Below, piece after piece: positions 43,741 through 53,287 of a DNA stretch of 64,000 nucleotides. The first letter of the stretch is position 1. Every line of letters starts with the position of its first letter. Both the position numbers and the translations under genes were made by a program. The stretch comes from Flavobacterium frigoritolerans (GTDB taxonomy: Bacteria > Bacteroidota > Bacteroidia > Flavobacteriales > Flavobacteriaceae), in contig NZ_JAOZEV010000011.1 of assembly GCF_025847275.1 (NCBI RefSeq), positions 62,001 through 126,000 on the forward strand, read 5' to 3'. The notes beneath the pieces are model-generated. The model searched no databases, was not told where the DNA came from, and saw nothing but the letters and a program-made list of their open reading frames with translations.

Positions 43741-44526
43741 TTAAAAGAAAACTTCTTTTGTAATAATATAAAATCCCATAACAAGTACAAACCATCCGAA
43801 GATTGGTTTTAATTTCGTGCCGTCAATTCTTTTAGAAAGTTGTGTTCCTATGAGCATTCCCAAGAGTGCAATGCCCGAAATTTCTAATAAAAAAGTATAA
43901 TTTACTGGGGTTCCAACGTATAAATCACCTCCAAATCCTATAGAGGAATTTATAAAAATGATAAGGAGTGATGTTCCTACTGCTTGCTTCATCGGTAGAT
44001 TAGCAAAGAATATTAAGGCAGGAATGATCAAAAAACCTCCGCCAGCACCAAGAAAACCAGTTACAATTCCAACTATAAATCCAATTATACTTAGTTGGGT
44101 GTAATTTGTTGTGTTTGTTTTTAGTTCTGGTTTGTTTTTTCGGATCATCGAGATGGCTGCAGTTATCATTAATACCGAAAAAATCAGCATGATTAAAAAA
44201 TCCTTAGAAACCGTATATGAGGCAATAGAAAATAGTGTTGCTGCTATTTGAGGGAAGATTACTTCTCGTATAATTAATATGGAAATAACTGATGGGATAG
44301 CAAAATAAAGTGCCGATTTTAGCTTGAGATTTCCCATTTTATAATGGCTATAACTTCCAAATAAAGCTGTTACACCAACAATGAATAAAGAATAGGTAGT
44401 TGCTTGCCCAGGATTTATCTTAAACAGATAAACTAAAATAGGAATAGTAAGTATAGATCCTCCACCGCCAATTAAGCCTAATGATATTCCTATGATAATT
44501 GAAGCAAAATAACCTATATATTCCAT
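43741..44526 (-). CDS. TSUP (TauE/SafE) family permease
   Basis: 261 residues, about eight helices in two homologous halves with glycine-rich signatures GLIGGGGSILTIPILVYLF (about 19-37) and GFLGAGGGFLIIPALIFF (about 156-173). The family moves sulfite, sulfonates or thiosulfate. It lies next to a Crp/Fnr gene and has the same operator-promoter layout as the MBL-rhodanese gene, which argues for sulfite export from persulfide oxidation. Confidence 0.92.
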   Translation of the reverse strand: MEYIGYFASIIIGISLGLIGGGGSILTIPILVYLFKINPGQATTYSLFIVGVTALFGSYSHYKMGNLKLKSALYFAIPSVISILIIREVIFPQIAATLFSIASYTVSKDFLIMLIFSVLMITAAISMIRKNKPELKTNTTNYTQLSIIGFIVGIVTGFLGAGGGFLIIPALIFFANLPMKQAVGTSLLIIFINSSIGFGGDLYVGTPVNYTFLLEISGIALLGMLIGTQLSKRIDGTKLKPIFGWFVLVMGFYIITKEVFF

Positions 44527-44543
44527 TGATGTTTGTTTTGATA

Positions 44544-44587
44544 CAAAGGTTGTTTCTTAAAACGTAAGGCACAGTAACATTTATCAC
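44544..44587 (-). promoter_or_regulatory. TSUP promoter with Crp/Fnr-type operator
   Basis: -7-like AACCTTTG (44544-44551; one mismatch to TAnnTTTG). Operator GTAACATTTATCAC on the plus strand (44574-44587), 22 bases upstream of the -7 box. The complement, GTGATAAATGTTAC, matches the MBL-rhodanese operator at 12 of 14 bases. Confidence 0.66.
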
Positions 44588-44669
44588 ATTGGGTTTATTA
44601 AATATGAATTTCGTTTTAACGTTAAAAAATATTATTACCATTAAAGTATTAAGTATCATTAAGCTAAAT

Positions 44670-44695
44670 CTTAATTTCTATTAATCTCTTAATGG
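44670..44695. repeat. 26-bp inverted repeat, arm 1 (3' of crp gene)
   Basis: Exact reverse complement of 45380-45405. Made of octamer-like units (CTTAATTT, CTATTAAT, CTCTTAAT). Outward similarity continues imperfectly with a shared GCTTAATGA/ACTT pattern. Confidence 0.85.
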
Positions 44696-44718
44696 TGAAA
44701 AAAGTAAACCTAAATGTT

Positions 44719-45345
44719 TTATTTTAAAAGTTCAATTTGGTTTCGATTAAGTTTTACCAAACCACGTTGTTCCATTTTTTTTAATAAGCGAGAAATCACT
44801 TCTCTTGATGTATTAAGTTCGGTTGCAATTTCCTGATGAGATACTTTTAATTCGGTACATTCGCAAGCATCTTTATGACGTTTGAGGTAAAACTCCAAGC
44901 GTTCATCCATAGATCGAAAAGCAATACTATCTACAACTTCTAAGACTTCTTCAAAACGACTTCTGTAGGTTTCAATTACAAATTCGTACCAGCTGCGGTG
45001 TTCCATCATCCATTTGTCCATTAAGGTTAATGGAATCATTACTACCGAAACATCTTCGACTACTTTTGCCATAATTTGGCTTTTCTCGCTTTTGGTCGCA
45101 CAAATCATAGATATGGCACAAGCCTGACCTGGTTGTAAATAATACATAAAAAACTCACCACCATCTTCACCTTCACGGTAAATCTTGATTTTGCCTTTGG
45201 TTATCAAAACCGTATTTTTTATGTATTGTCCAGTTCGCATTAAAATTGTTCCAGCTTCTGAATCCTGCATAGTAGCATTACTTTCGATAGCTGAAATTAA
45301 TTCGTTGGAAAAGTTTGGAAAAATGTTTTTTAAAGGAGTTTGCAT
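44719..45345 (-). CDS. Crp/Fnr-family transcriptional regulator
   Basis: 208 residues. N-terminal cyclic-nucleotide-type beta-roll (about 15-130) with GTILMRTGQYIKNTVLITKGKI-like strands. C-terminal winged helix: ELKVSHQEIATELNTSREV, then ISRLLKKMEQRGLV. No N-terminal Cys cluster of FNR type is present. Cysteines at about 75, 82 and 160-162 are visible but their role is unknown. It is probably the regulator of the two sites at 38887 and 44574. The gene is flanked by perfect 26-bp inverted repeats. Confidence 0.92.
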   Translation of the reverse strand: MQTPLKNIFPNFSNELISAIESNATMQDSEAGTILMRTGQYIKNTVLITKGKIKIYREGEDGGEFFMYYLQPGQACAISMICATKSEKSQIMAKVVEDVSVVMIPLTLMDKWMMEHRSWYEFVIETYRSRFEEVLEVVDSIAFRSMDERLEFYLKRHKDACECTELKVSHQEIATELNTSREVISRLLKKMEQRGLVKLNRNQIELLK

Positions 45346-45379
45346 CGTTTGTTTTTTTTACACTAAGAAGAGTTTTTTG

Positions 45380-45405
45380 CCATTAAGAGATTAATAGAAA
45401 TTAAG
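45380..45405. repeat. 26-bp inverted repeat, arm 2 (5' UTR of crp gene)
   Basis: Exact reverse complement of 44670-44695, 685 bases apart, bracketing the whole crp gene. It lies between the crp start and the -7 box at 45473. Confidence 0.85.
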
Positions 45406-45472
45406 ACTACTGCTTAATGAAACTTGTTTTATGGCTTTTTATGAAAATGACTTTAAAAGTTATAATTTATTA

Positions 45473-45480
45473 CAAATATA
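45473..45480 (-). promoter_or_regulatory. Candidate crp -7 box
   Basis: TATATTTG fits TAnnTTTG. It would give a 5' UTR of about 120 bases that includes one inverted-repeat arm. The rest of 45406-45720 is AT-rich with nothing recognisable. Confidence 0.5.
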
Positions 45481-45720
45481 GCCGATTATTATGGTATTAA
45501 TTAGATGAGGATAGTGTTTAACAGCCAATTTTTGAAAATAGTAATATCCTATTTTCTATGGGTTTTATAGACTATAATTTTAAAAATAATTTATAGAAGC
45601 TAGAATTCATTGATTATTATATGTTTGCTAAAACGTTTTCTACGAATTATAATATAATTCACAAATTCAGAGTTTATAGTTTAACAAAAACGTTGTAATT
45701 TTACCTAAAAATACGATATC

Positions 45721-46032
45721 ATGAATTTATCACAAGAAGATTGGGTAGCTCAATTTGAAGCTGACGAAAAAGCAGTTATACTTGATGTAAGAACTGAAGA
45801 CGAATATAATGATGGCTATATAGAAAATGCTCTTAATATTGATATCAATAAAGGACAGGCTTTTATATATGAGCTAGAAGAATTAGATAAAAATAAAAAC
45901 TATTATGTGTATTGCCGCTCTGGAGCCAGAAGTGCTAAAGCATGTCAAATAATGAATGAGATGGGGTTTGATAACGCCTACAATTTATTAGGAGGAATAC
46001 TGGCCTGGGAAGGAGATACTGTAACACCATAA
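45721..46032 (+). CDS. Single-domain rhodanese
   Basis: 103 residues, one rhodanese fold. AVILDVRTEDEYNDGYIENALNI at the start, active-site Cys in YYVYCRSGARSAKA (about 66), and the closing NLLGGILAWEG. Carries sulfane sulfur as a Cys persulfide. Fits with the nearby sulfur genes. Followed by its own terminator. Confidence 0.93.
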   Translation: MNLSQEDWVAQFEADEKAVILDVRTEDEYNDGYIENALNIDINKGQAFIYELEELDKNKNYYVYCRSGARSAKACQIMNEMGFDNAYNLLGGILAWEGDTVTP

Positions 46033-46034
46033 AT

Positions 46035-46060
46035 AAAAAAGAGGCGCGTGCCTCTTTTTT
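46035..46060 (+). terminator. Terminator of the rhodanese gene
   Basis: Stem AAAAAAGAGGC / GCCTCTTTTTT with loop GCGT, immediately after the stop. Confidence 0.92.
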
Positions 46061-46101
46061 ATTTTATAATAACTAATAACCAAAAACTAAATAACCAAAT
46101 A

Positions 46102-47682
46102 ATGAGCTTTATACCAGAGGAATACCAAATAAATACTCCATTGGTACAGGATACCTATCTTGTAAACGGAGAGTTAAAAAAATGGACAGGACAAACCACT
46201 CCTGTATTTTCTACAATTTCGTCTACCGAAAAATATACGCCAACTTTATTAGGATCTATTCCTTTTATGGGTGAAGCCGAAGCGATGGAAGTTGTTGAGT
46301 CTGCAACTGCAGCTTATAACAAAGGACAAGGCTTATGGCCTACAATGAAAGTTGTGGATCGTATAAAATGTATGGAAAATTTTGTTTCTCAAATGAAAAC
46401 AACCCGTGCCGAAGTTGTAAAACTATTGATGTGGGAAATCGGGAAATCATTAGGAGATTCAGAGAAAGAATTTGATAGAACAGTAGAGTATATTTACGAT
46501 ACTATCGAAAGTTATAAAGAGTTAAATTCTCGTGGTGCAAGTTTCACTAAAGTACAAGGAATAAATGCCATGGTGCGAAGAGGACCACTAGGAGTTGTAC
46601 TGTGCCTAGGGCCTTATAATTACCCACTGAATGAAACATTTTCATTGCTTATTCCGGCATTGATTATGGGAAATCCTGTAATCTTTAAACCAGCAAAGCA
46701 CGGTGTTTTATTATTATCACCATTATTAGAAGCTTTTAGAAGTAGTTTTCCCAAAGGAGCAATCAATATTGTTTATGGTAGAGGTAGAGAAGTAGCATCG
46801 CCAATTATGAAATCTGGAAAAGTCGATATTTTGGCTTTAATAGGAAATAGTAAATCGGCTATTGCACTACAAGATCAGCATCCGAATAAAAACAGATTGC
46901 GTTTAGTACTAGGATTAGAAGCAAAAAATCCTGCGATAATTTTACCAGATGCCGATTTAGATTTGGCTATTCAGGAATGTGTTGTTGGGACATTATCGTT
47001 TAACGGACAACGCTGTACTGCACTAAAGATTTTATATGTACATGAATCTATAGCCGAGGAATTTAATAAACGTTTTTCAGCAAAAGTAGATTCATTGGTT
47101 TTTGGAAATCCATGGGATAAATCAGTTTCGCTTACACCACTTCCTGAGCCAGAGAAGCCACATTATATTCAGGAATTAATACACGATGCTACTAGCAAAG
47201 GAGCAAAAATAATTAATGAAAAAGGAGGATTACACACTGAGAATTATATATTCCCTGCTGTTTTGTTTCCTATAAATAAAAAAATGCGTGTATATCACGA
47301 AGAACAATTTGGACCAGTTGTACCTATCTTGACCTTTAAGGATATTCAAGAACCATTAAATGATATGGCTGAGTCAAATTACGGACAACAAGTAAGTTTG
47401 TTTGGTAAAGACATCAAAACTATTGCACCACTTATAGATACCTTGGTAAATTTAGTGTGCAGAGTAAATTTGAATAGTTCTTGCCAAAGAGGGCCAGATG
47501 TTTTCCCATTTACTGGTCGTAAAGATTCGGCTGTAGGAACCTTAAGTATTCACGATGCTTTGCGTTCGTTCTCTATTAGGACTTTCGTAGCATCAAAAGA
47601 TAATGATTACAATAATGCCATTTTGCAAGAATTATTAAATAGTAAAGAATCGAATTTTATAAATACCGATTATATCTTGTAG
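46102..47682 (+). CDS. gapN: NADP-dependent glyceraldehyde-3-phosphate dehydrogenase
   Basis: 526 residues from ATG 46102 (MSFIPEEYQ); an ATG at 46048 lies inside the terminator hairpin and is rejected. ALDH superfamily: GPYNYPLNE, Glu in LGLEAKNPA and catalytic Cys in [31 protein letters not shown] near the C-terminus is a GapN hallmark. Non-phosphorylating oxidation of G3P to 3-phosphoglycerate, making NADPH. Monocistronic with terminator. Confidence 0.93.
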   Translation: MSFIPEEYQINTPLVQDTYLVNGELKKWTGQTTPVFSTISSTEKYTPTLLGSIPFMGEAEAMEVVESATAAYNKGQGLWPTMKVVDRIKCMENFVSQMKTTRAEVVKLLMWEIGKSLGDSEKEFDRTVEYIYDTIESYKELNSRGASFTKVQGINAMVRRGPLGVVLCLGPYNYPLNETFSLLIPALIMGNPVIFKPAKHGVLLLSPLLEAFRSSFPKGAINIVYGRGREVASPIMKSGKVDILALIGNSKSAIALQDQHPNKNRLRLVLGLEAKNPAIILPDADLDLAIQECVVGTLSFNGQRCTALKILYVHESIAEEFNKRFSAKVDSLVFGNPWDKSVSLTPLPEPEKPHYIQELIHDATSKGAKIINEKGGLHTENYIFPAVLFPINKKMRVYHEEQFGPVVPILTFKDIQEPLNDMAESNYGQQVSLFGKDIKTIAPLIDTLVNLVCRVNLNSSCQRGPDVFPFTGRKDSAVGTLSIHDALRSFSIRTFVASKDNDYNNAILQELLNSKESNFINTDYIL

Positions 47683-47701
47683 TAGCTATTTTTTAATGTT
47701 T

Positions 47702-47742
47702 AAAGCCGTCTTAATCCTTTTGGAATAAGACGGCTTTTTTTT
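47702..47742 (+). terminator. Terminator of gapN
   Basis: Stem AAAGCCGTCTTA / TAAGACGGCTTT followed by nine T. Confidence 0.92.
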
Positions 47743-47774
47743 TACAGATAAAAGAGATTTTATTTATTTTATAG

Positions 47775-47782
47775 TATTTTTG
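47775..47782 (+). promoter_or_regulatory. Candidate -7 box for the 203-residue gene
   Basis: TATTTTTG fits TAnnTTTG, 32 bases before the ATG at 47815. Confidence 0.4.
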
Positions 47783-47814
47783 CTTCAAAATACTTTATAG
47801 AATTATAATACAAT

Positions 47815-48426
47815 ATGAAAAACTTTACATTATTTTTTATTTTATCATTTTCAATTCAATCTTGGTCACAGTCAGATCAAAAAATGTGGCTCCAAAAGAA
47901 TAAATATGATTTGGCTATTTCTTATTTTGATAAAAATGAATTTGGTGCAGCTGCAGACTTATTTTTATTTGCCTATAAAATAAAACCAGATTCTGAATTA
48001 GGGAAAATTTCTAAAAATAAATTTGATTCATTAAAACCAGTTGTTAGAAAAAAACTAATCGATAAATTGGTTGGAACATGGAAAATGAATGGAAACATTC
48101 CGAGTTGGTCACAGAGGAACTTAAAAAGTGATAAGGCTGAAAATGAGTTGATGATTATTGATCCAGATAAAATTTCTTATTATTTGCAAAATAATAGTAC
48201 GAAAGAAATGAAACTGATTAAAACTGAGGAGATTATTTTTTATGATTCTTTTGAAAAAAATAACCACGTAAAAGAAATTTTGACTTCGGATATGCGATTA
48301 TGGAGTTATTATATAGATGAATATTCAAAAAACCTTCGAGCTATTAATACTGGTAGAGTAACTGCTACTGGAAAAACCAAAATTGATTTAGATAATGAAG
48401 AAATGTATTACGAACGAATCAATTAG
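47815..48426 (+). CDS. Exported protein of unknown function
   Basis: 203 residues. Signal peptide cut near SWSQS (about 18). A short TPR-like helical pair (YDLAISYFDKNEFGAAADLF) is followed by a lipocalin-like start LVGTWKMNG and beta-rich sequence. No family I can name. Probably periplasmic. Stands alone between gapN and yaaA. Confidence 0.65.
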   Translation: MKNFTLFFILSFSIQSWSQSDQKMWLQKNKYDLAISYFDKNEFGAAADLFLFAYKIKPDSELGKISKNKFDSLKPVVRKKLIDKLVGTWKMNGNIPSWSQRNLKSDKAENELMIIDPDKISYYLQNNSTKEMKLIKTEEIIFYDSFEKNNHVKEILTSDMRLWSYYIDEYSKNLRAINTGRVTATGKTKIDLDNEEMYYERIN

Positions 48427-48463
48427 AATACAAGACATTCGATAGTATAGATTGATTGTATTT

Positions 48464-48500
48464 AAAAACCGTCTAATTCTGTAAAGAAAGAGACGGTTTT
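48464..48500. terminator. Bidirectional terminator
   Basis: Stem AAAACCGTCT / AGACGGTTTT with a 16-base loop, between convergent genes ending at 48426 and 48521. Confidence 0.8.
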
Positions 48501-48520
48501 GTTTGATGATAAGTTTTGTT

Positions 48521-49279
48521 TTATCGGGTGAAAACCAGATTGTTATCTTTTGAAAGATTAGCATCAAAATGATATCCTTCATAGTTAAAACCTTTTAAAT
48601 CATCAATAGTTTCGGCATTGGTATCTATAATGTAACGTACCATCATTCCTCTTGCTTTCTTGGCGAAGAAACTAATAATCTTGAGTTTCCCATCTTTATA
48701 ATCTTTAAAGTCAGGAGTAATTACAGGAACTTTTAAAGCCTTAACATCTACAGCCGAGAAATATTCATTACTTGCAAGGTTTACAAATAGCTCCTCTTTG
48801 TTAAGTTCTTTATTTAGCGTTTTTGTAACGGTGTCTTTCCAATATTCATATAGATTTTTTGCTTCGCCAATAGGTAATTTGGTTCCCATTTCTAATCGGT
48901 AAGCCTGAATTAAATCTAGTGGTTTTAAAATACCGTATAAGCCAGATAATATGCGTAGTTTATCTTGTAAGACGTCTAGTTTTTCTGCAGGAATTGTATA
49001 AGCATCTAAGCCAGTATATACATCACCATCAAAAGTAAATATTGCTGGGCGAGCATTTTCGGGAGTGAAAGGAGTTTTCCATTCCTGATTGCGTTGCCAG
49101 TTTAGCTGAGCTAATTTATCTGAAATATGCATTAATTCGGATAACTCAGAAGGATTTTTTTGTTTTAAAACTTTATGAACTTGTCTGGCTTCTTTTAGTA
49201 AGCTAGCTTCAGTATATTGAGAAGTTGGTAATTCTTTTTCGAAATTTAAAGACTTTGCAGGTGATATAACAATTTTCAT
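48521..49279 (-). CDS. yaaA: Peroxide stress protein YaaA
   Basis: 252 residues. Conserved start MKIVISPAKSLNFEKE, then FTFDGDVYTGLDAY (about 83-96), LSGLYGILKPLDLIQAYRLEMG (about 115-136) and the C-terminal KKARGMMVRYIID. The family limits intracellular iron and DNA damage during peroxide stress and binds DNA. Possible -7 box TACTTTTG at 49302-49309. Confidence 0.95.
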   Translation of the reverse strand: MKIVISPAKSLNFEKELPTSQYTEASLLKEARQVHKVLKQKNPSELSELMHISDKLAQLNWQRNQEWKTPFTPENARPAIFTFDGDVYTGLDAYTIPAEKLDVLQDKLRILSGLYGILKPLDLIQAYRLEMGTKLPIGEAKNLYEYWKDTVTKTLNKELNKEELFVNLASNEYFSAVDVKALKVPVITPDFKDYKDGKLKIISFFAKKARGMMVRYIIDTNAETIDDLKGFNYEGYHFDANLSKDNNLVFTR

Positions 49280-49301
49280 TTTCTACTTTTTTGTACAGTC
49301 T

Positions 49302-49309
49302 CAAAAGTA
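49302..49309 (-). promoter_or_regulatory. Candidate yaaA -7 box
   Basis: TACTTTTG on the minus strand matches TAnnTTTG, 22 bases before the ATG. The rest of 49310-49517 is AT-rich without visible features. Confidence 0.42.
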
Positions 49310-49517
49310 CAAATAGTAATCAAAAAAATAATGGATATAGATTGATTTGTTTGATAGTAATATAGATCTATTATATCAATGTATATAAAAGAGATAAAAC
49401 AATTTTACTTCTATCTGTTTTTTTTATAATTATTGCTTTTTAATGAAATAATATAGTTGGAAATGCTAAATATTAAAAAAAGTGTGCTTTAGATTATAAA
49501 AGGCGTATAGTATGTTG

Positions 49518-49525
49518 TAAATTTG
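49518..49525 (+). promoter_or_regulatory. Candidate cca -7 box
   Basis: TAAATTTG fits TAnnTTTG, about 60 bases before the GTG start at 49585. Confidence 0.45.
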
Positions 49526-49584
49526 CGCATGGTAAAATTATCTATATATTATTTTACTGTTATTTTATAAAAATTAGAGAATTC

Positions 49585-51018
49585 GTGGCTAAAAAAATAA
49601 ATTATAAAGGTGCTCTGCAAAATAAAATTTTCGAAATTATCTCGCAAGCTTCTAAAGAACTTAATGTAGAAAGTTACGTAATTGGAGGTTTTGTAAGAGA
49701 CTTGCTTTTAAACCGGGATTCTAAAAAAGACATTGATATAGTTGCTGTAGGAAGTGGAATAGAATTGGCATTAAAAGTTTCAGAATTACTACCTAAACAA
49801 CCAAAAGTGCAGGTTTTTAAAACTTATGGAACAGCAATGTTACGTTTTGAAGATACTGAAATAGAATTTGTTGGTGCACGAAAAGAGTCTTATCATTTTG
49901 AAAGCCGTAATCCTGTTGTAGAGAATGGGACGCTTCAGGATGACCAGAACCGTCGTGATTTGACTATAAATGCATTAGCATTATCTTTGAATGAAGCTAC
50001 TTTCGGAGATTTATCAGATCCTTTTGACGGATTAACTGATTTAGAAAATAAAATCATCAAAACTCCTCTGGATCCAGATATTACTTTTTCTGATGATCCA
50101 TTACGTATGTTGCGAGCAATTCGATTTGCAAATCAGCTAGGATTTGAAATTGAAGAAAATTCATTGAAATCAATTACTAAAAATGCTGAGCGAATCAATA
50201 TTATTTCGGGTGAGCGAATTGTCGATGAATTAAATAAAATCCTTTCTACAGATAAACCTTCAGTTGGATTTTTATTGTTATTTCAAACAGGACTTCTTGA
50301 TATTATTTTACCTGAATTAACTGATTTGAATCAAGTTGAAGAAATAGAAGGACATACACATAAAAATAATTTTTATCACACATTAGAGGTTGTCGATAAT
50401 ATCTGTCCAAATACCGATGATGTTTGGTTGCGTTGGTCAGCTTTATTGCATGATATTGGAAAAGCACCGACGAAACGTTTTAGCAAAAAACAAGGATGGA
50501 CGTTTCATGGGCATGAATTTTTAGGTGGTAAAATGGTCAAAAAGATATTTGAACGTTTACACATGCCATTGAATAACAAAATGAAATTTGTGCAAAAGAT
50601 GGTGATCATGAGTTCGCGGCCAATTGTATTATCACAAGATATTGTGACAGATAGTGCTGTTCGCCGTTTAGTTTTTGATGCTGGTGAAGATGTAGAGAAT
50701 TTAATGACTTTATGTGAAGCTGATATAACAACTAAAAACCCGGGTAAATTCAAGAAATATCATAAAAATTTCGAAATTGTACGCAGGAAAATTGTTGAGG
50801 TTGAAGAACGTGATCATGTTAGAAAATTTCAACCACCAATTTCGGGAGAAGAGATTATGGAAATCTATAACTTAAAACCTTCTAAAGAAATTGGAATGTT
50901 AAAAGAAGCCATAAAAGAAGCGATCTTAGAAGGTGAAATTCCAAATGAATATGAAGCAGCATACGAATTTATGCTTAAAAAAGGAGAAAAGCTTGGATTG
51001 GTTAAAGTTGCAAAGTAA
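49585..51018 (+). CDS. cca: CCA tRNA nucleotidyltransferase / poly(A) polymerase family with HD domain
   Basis: 477 residues, GTG start ([11 protein letters not shown] fits family N-termini). Class II nucleotidyltransferase head: GGFVRDLLL (about 34-42), DIDIVAVG (about 50-57), [11 protein letters not shown]. Then the [17 protein letters not shown] neck, and an HD domain with [11 protein letters not shown] (about 289-299). Adds or repairs the 3' CCA of tRNA. Followed by a long octamer-hairpin spacer and ctaA. Confidence 0.94.
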   Translation: MAKKINYKGALQNKIFEIISQASKELNVESYVIGGFVRDLLLNRDSKKDIDIVAVGSGIELALKVSELLPKQPKVQVFKTYGTAMLRFEDTEIEFVGARKESYHFESRNPVVENGTLQDDQNRRDLTINALALSLNEATFGDLSDPFDGLTDLENKIIKTPLDPDITFSDDPLRMLRAIRFANQLGFEIEENSLKSITKNAERINIISGERIVDELNKILSTDKPSVGFLLLFQTGLLDIILPELTDLNQVEEIEGHTHKNNFYHTLEVVDNICPNTDDVWLRWSALLHDIGKAPTKRFSKKQGWTFHGHEFLGGKMVKKIFERLHMPLNNKMKFVQKMVIMSSRPIVLSQDIVTDSAVRRLVFDAGEDVENLMTLCEADITTKNPGKFKKYHKNFEIVRRKIVEVEERDHVRKFQPPISGEEIMEIYNLKPSKEIGMLKEAIKEAILEGEIPNEYEAAYEFMLKKGEKLGLVKVAK

Positions 51019-51228
51019 CAAAGATTCAAAGTTGCAAAGGTTTTACCAATATTGCGTAGAAAAGGTGCTAAGGCACTGAGAAGCTAAGTGACTAAGTTTA
51101 TAAAAGATAAAAAAACTTAGTATCTCAGTGCCTTAGCATCTTAGAACCTTAATTAAAATTTATTAGAGAATTATTAACCCAAAATAGGAGACTCTGCAAC
51201 TTTGCATCTTTGCAACTTTGTATCTCAA
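51019..51228. repeat. Nested octamer-hairpin spacer between cca and ctaA
   Basis: Outer arm with CAAAG-TTCAAAG-TTGCAAAG (51019-51043) against CTTTGCAT-CTTTGCAA-CTTTG (51199-51221). Inner arm GGTGCTAAGGCACTGAGA (51065-51082) against CTCAGTGCCTTAGCAT (51124-51139). ACTAAGTTT / AAACTTAGT form the tip. The 3' arm ends 17 bases before the ctaA ATG. Confidence 0.78.
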
Positions 51229-51237
51229 AAAAATAAA

Positions 51238-52266
51238 ATGAAAAGAGAAAATAAATCAGTAATCATTTGGCTGTTGTCAGGATGTTTTTTATTGTTTTTA
51301 ATGGTTGTTGTAGGAGGGATTACCCGATTAACAAACTCAGGATTATCAATGACCGATTGGCACTTGGTAACAGATACTTTTCCTCCTATGAGTGAGGCAA
51401 AGTGGAATGAGGCTTTTGAGCAATATAAAAAGTTTCCAGAATATCAAAAAATTAATATTCATAATGATTTTCAGCTTTCAGATTATAAAATGATTTATTT
51501 CTGGGAATGGTTTCACCGTTTCATAGGACGTATCATTGGGTTGGTTTTCTTTATTCCATTTGTTTATTTTTTAATCAAGAAGAAACTAGACAGTTCTACA
51601 ATAAAAAAATGTATTGTTCTTTTGGCAATGGGTGGTTTTCAAGGTTTCTTGGGATGGTTTATGGTACGAAGCGGCTTAATTGATAATCCAGATGTAAGTC
51701 ATTTTAGGCTTTCACTGCATTTAACTTTTGCTTTTGTAACCTTTGCTTATACATTATGGGTGGCGCTGGATTTAATTTATCCTGAAAGAAATAGAATTAC
51801 CATTAATATTACTCTTCGTAATATTGCCAGGATAGCTTTGGTTTTTCTTTTGATACAAATAATTTATGGAGGTTTTGTAGCTGGATTAAACGCTGGATTA
51901 ATTCACAATCATTGGCCATTAATGAGTGACGGAGAATTTATTCATGACTCGGTTTTTATTGAGCAACCTACACTTATTAAAAATTTAATAGAAGGTAAAA
52001 GTGGCGTACAGTTTGTACACAGAACTTTTGCTTATGTTGTTGTTGCTATTATACTCTTTTTATACTTTAAAAGCACACAATTTGCTCTTAACAAGACACA
52101 ATCTACAGGGATCAAAATATTAGTTGTTTTTGTGTTTTTGCAATTTATTTTAGGCGTTTTTACACTTTTATATCATGTACCAATTGCGTTAGGTTTAATT
52201 CACCAAATAATGGCATTTTTCCTTTTAAGCGCAATGACATACACATTGCATAGATTAAGTAAATAA
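51238..52266 (+). CDS. ctaA: Heme A synthase
   Basis: 342 residues from ATG 51238 (MKRENKSVIIW); an upstream start at 51202 would translate the repeat array. Eight membrane helices, VVVGGITRLTNSGLSMTDW near the N-terminus, and heme-ligand histidines in EWFHRFIGRIIG, RLSLHLTFAF, FVHRTFAYV and GLIHQIMAFF. Oxidises heme O to heme A for cytochrome oxidase; fits the aerobic lifestyle alongside cytochrome bd. Confidence 0.94.
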   Translation: MKRENKSVIIWLLSGCFLLFLMVVVGGITRLTNSGLSMTDWHLVTDTFPPMSEAKWNEAFEQYKKFPEYQKINIHNDFQLSDYKMIYFWEWFHRFIGRIIGLVFFIPFVYFLIKKKLDSSTIKKCIVLLAMGGFQGFLGWFMVRSGLIDNPDVSHFRLSLHLTFAFVTFAYTLWVALDLIYPERNRITINITLRNIARIALVFLLIQIIYGGFVAGLNAGLIHNHWPLMSDGEFIHDSVFIEQPTLIKNLIEGKSGVQFVHRTFAYVVVAIILFLYFKSTQFALNKTQSTGIKILVVFVFLQFILGVFTLLYHVPIALGLIHQIMAFFLLSAMTYTLHRLSK

Positions 52267-52332
52267 ATAATAATTTTTATTCGTAAATTACACTGACTAT
52301 ATTGTCGCAACTTTTTTGTTTACAAAACATAG

Positions 52333-53109
52333 ATGTCTAAACTTGCCGCACAAGATAAATTTTATGATTTATCCGATTATGGAAGACCTTTTGGAAGGTT
52401 TTTTGCTAAAAAGTTACAAAATACACGATTTACACCTATAGATGTAACCTTGCTTTTTGGAATTTCGGGGTTGATTGCGATTTATTGTATTCTAGAAAAG
52501 TATTTTTATTGGGCAGGTTTTTTTATAATATTAAAATCTATTATTGATGCTGCCGATGGAGAGTTGGCACGTATAAAAAACACACCGTCCTATACAGGAA
52601 GATATCTCGATAGTATATTTGATATTATTTTGAATTTCTTGTTCTTAATAAGTATCTGTTACGTTTCTAAAACGACTTTACCTATCACAATCCTTGCCTT
52701 TTTATGCATACAGTTGCAAGGTACATTATACAATTATTACTATGTAATTCTGCGAAATAAATCGGTAGGAGGAGATAGAACCAGTAAGATTTTCGAAGAT
52801 AAAATTCCTAATGCTTTACCAGGAGAAAATCAAAAATCAGTTATTCTCTTGCATCAGGTTTATATTATTGTATATGGGCTTTTTGATAAAATAATCCACG
52901 CACTTGATAGTGATGCTTATAAGGTTAAAACATTCCCAAACTGGTTTATGACTTTTGTTTCTTTATACGGATTAGGTTTTCAATTATTACTTATAGCACT
53001 TATGCTAGCAATGGATGGTATTGAATATATAGCCCCTTTTTTTATTGGTTACTCTGTCCTGATTTTTGTAATGATAGGAATTAGAAAGTATTTTTACCCT
53101 GTAGTGTAG
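52333..53109 (+). CDS. CDP-alcohol phosphatidyltransferase family protein
   Basis: 258 residues, about six membrane helices. The CDP-AP motif is visible at DAADGELARIKNTPSYTGRY followed by LDSIFD (about residues 76-101), the D..DG..AR...G...D...D pattern of the catalytic site. The product lipid cannot be fixed; phosphatidylinositol- or glycerol-type lipids are possible. Confidence 0.9.
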   Translation: MSKLAAQDKFYDLSDYGRPFGRFFAKKLQNTRFTPIDVTLLFGISGLIAIYCILEKYFYWAGFFIILKSIIDAADGELARIKNTPSYTGRYLDSIFDIILNFLFLISICYVSKTTLPITILAFLCIQLQGTLYNYYYVILRNKSVGGDRTSKIFEDKIPNALPGENQKSVILLHQVYIIVYGLFDKIIHALDSDAYKVKTFPNWFMTFVSLYGLGFQLLLIALMLAMDGIEYIAPFFIGYSVLIFVMIGIRKYFYPVV

Positions 53110-53117
53110 TAATTTAA

Positions 53118-53185
53118 CCGCAAAGAGCGCAAAGTTTTTACCTTTCTACCTTCTTTAAATTAACCGCAAAGCTTGCAAAGTTATT
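53118..53185. repeat. ACCGCAAAG-type spacer repeats
   Basis: Two AACCGCAAAG words (53118 and 53162), each followed by GCGCAAAG or CTTGCAAAG. Shared with the trpF upstream spacer at 27336. They are in the 3' spacer between two convergent genes. Confidence 0.5.
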
Positions 53186-53287
53186 TTAGTTCAGTTAAAA
53201 ATTCGTGAAATTCGAGGCTAACTTTTTCAGCAACAACTAGTAGTCCATTTAGTCCTTTAAATCTGTGGTAAAAAAGTCTATTAAAAA

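Noticed and set aside
46048..46101. Longer gapN start
   Set aside because: The upstream ATG lies within the rhodanese terminator hairpin; the family N-terminus starts at 46102.
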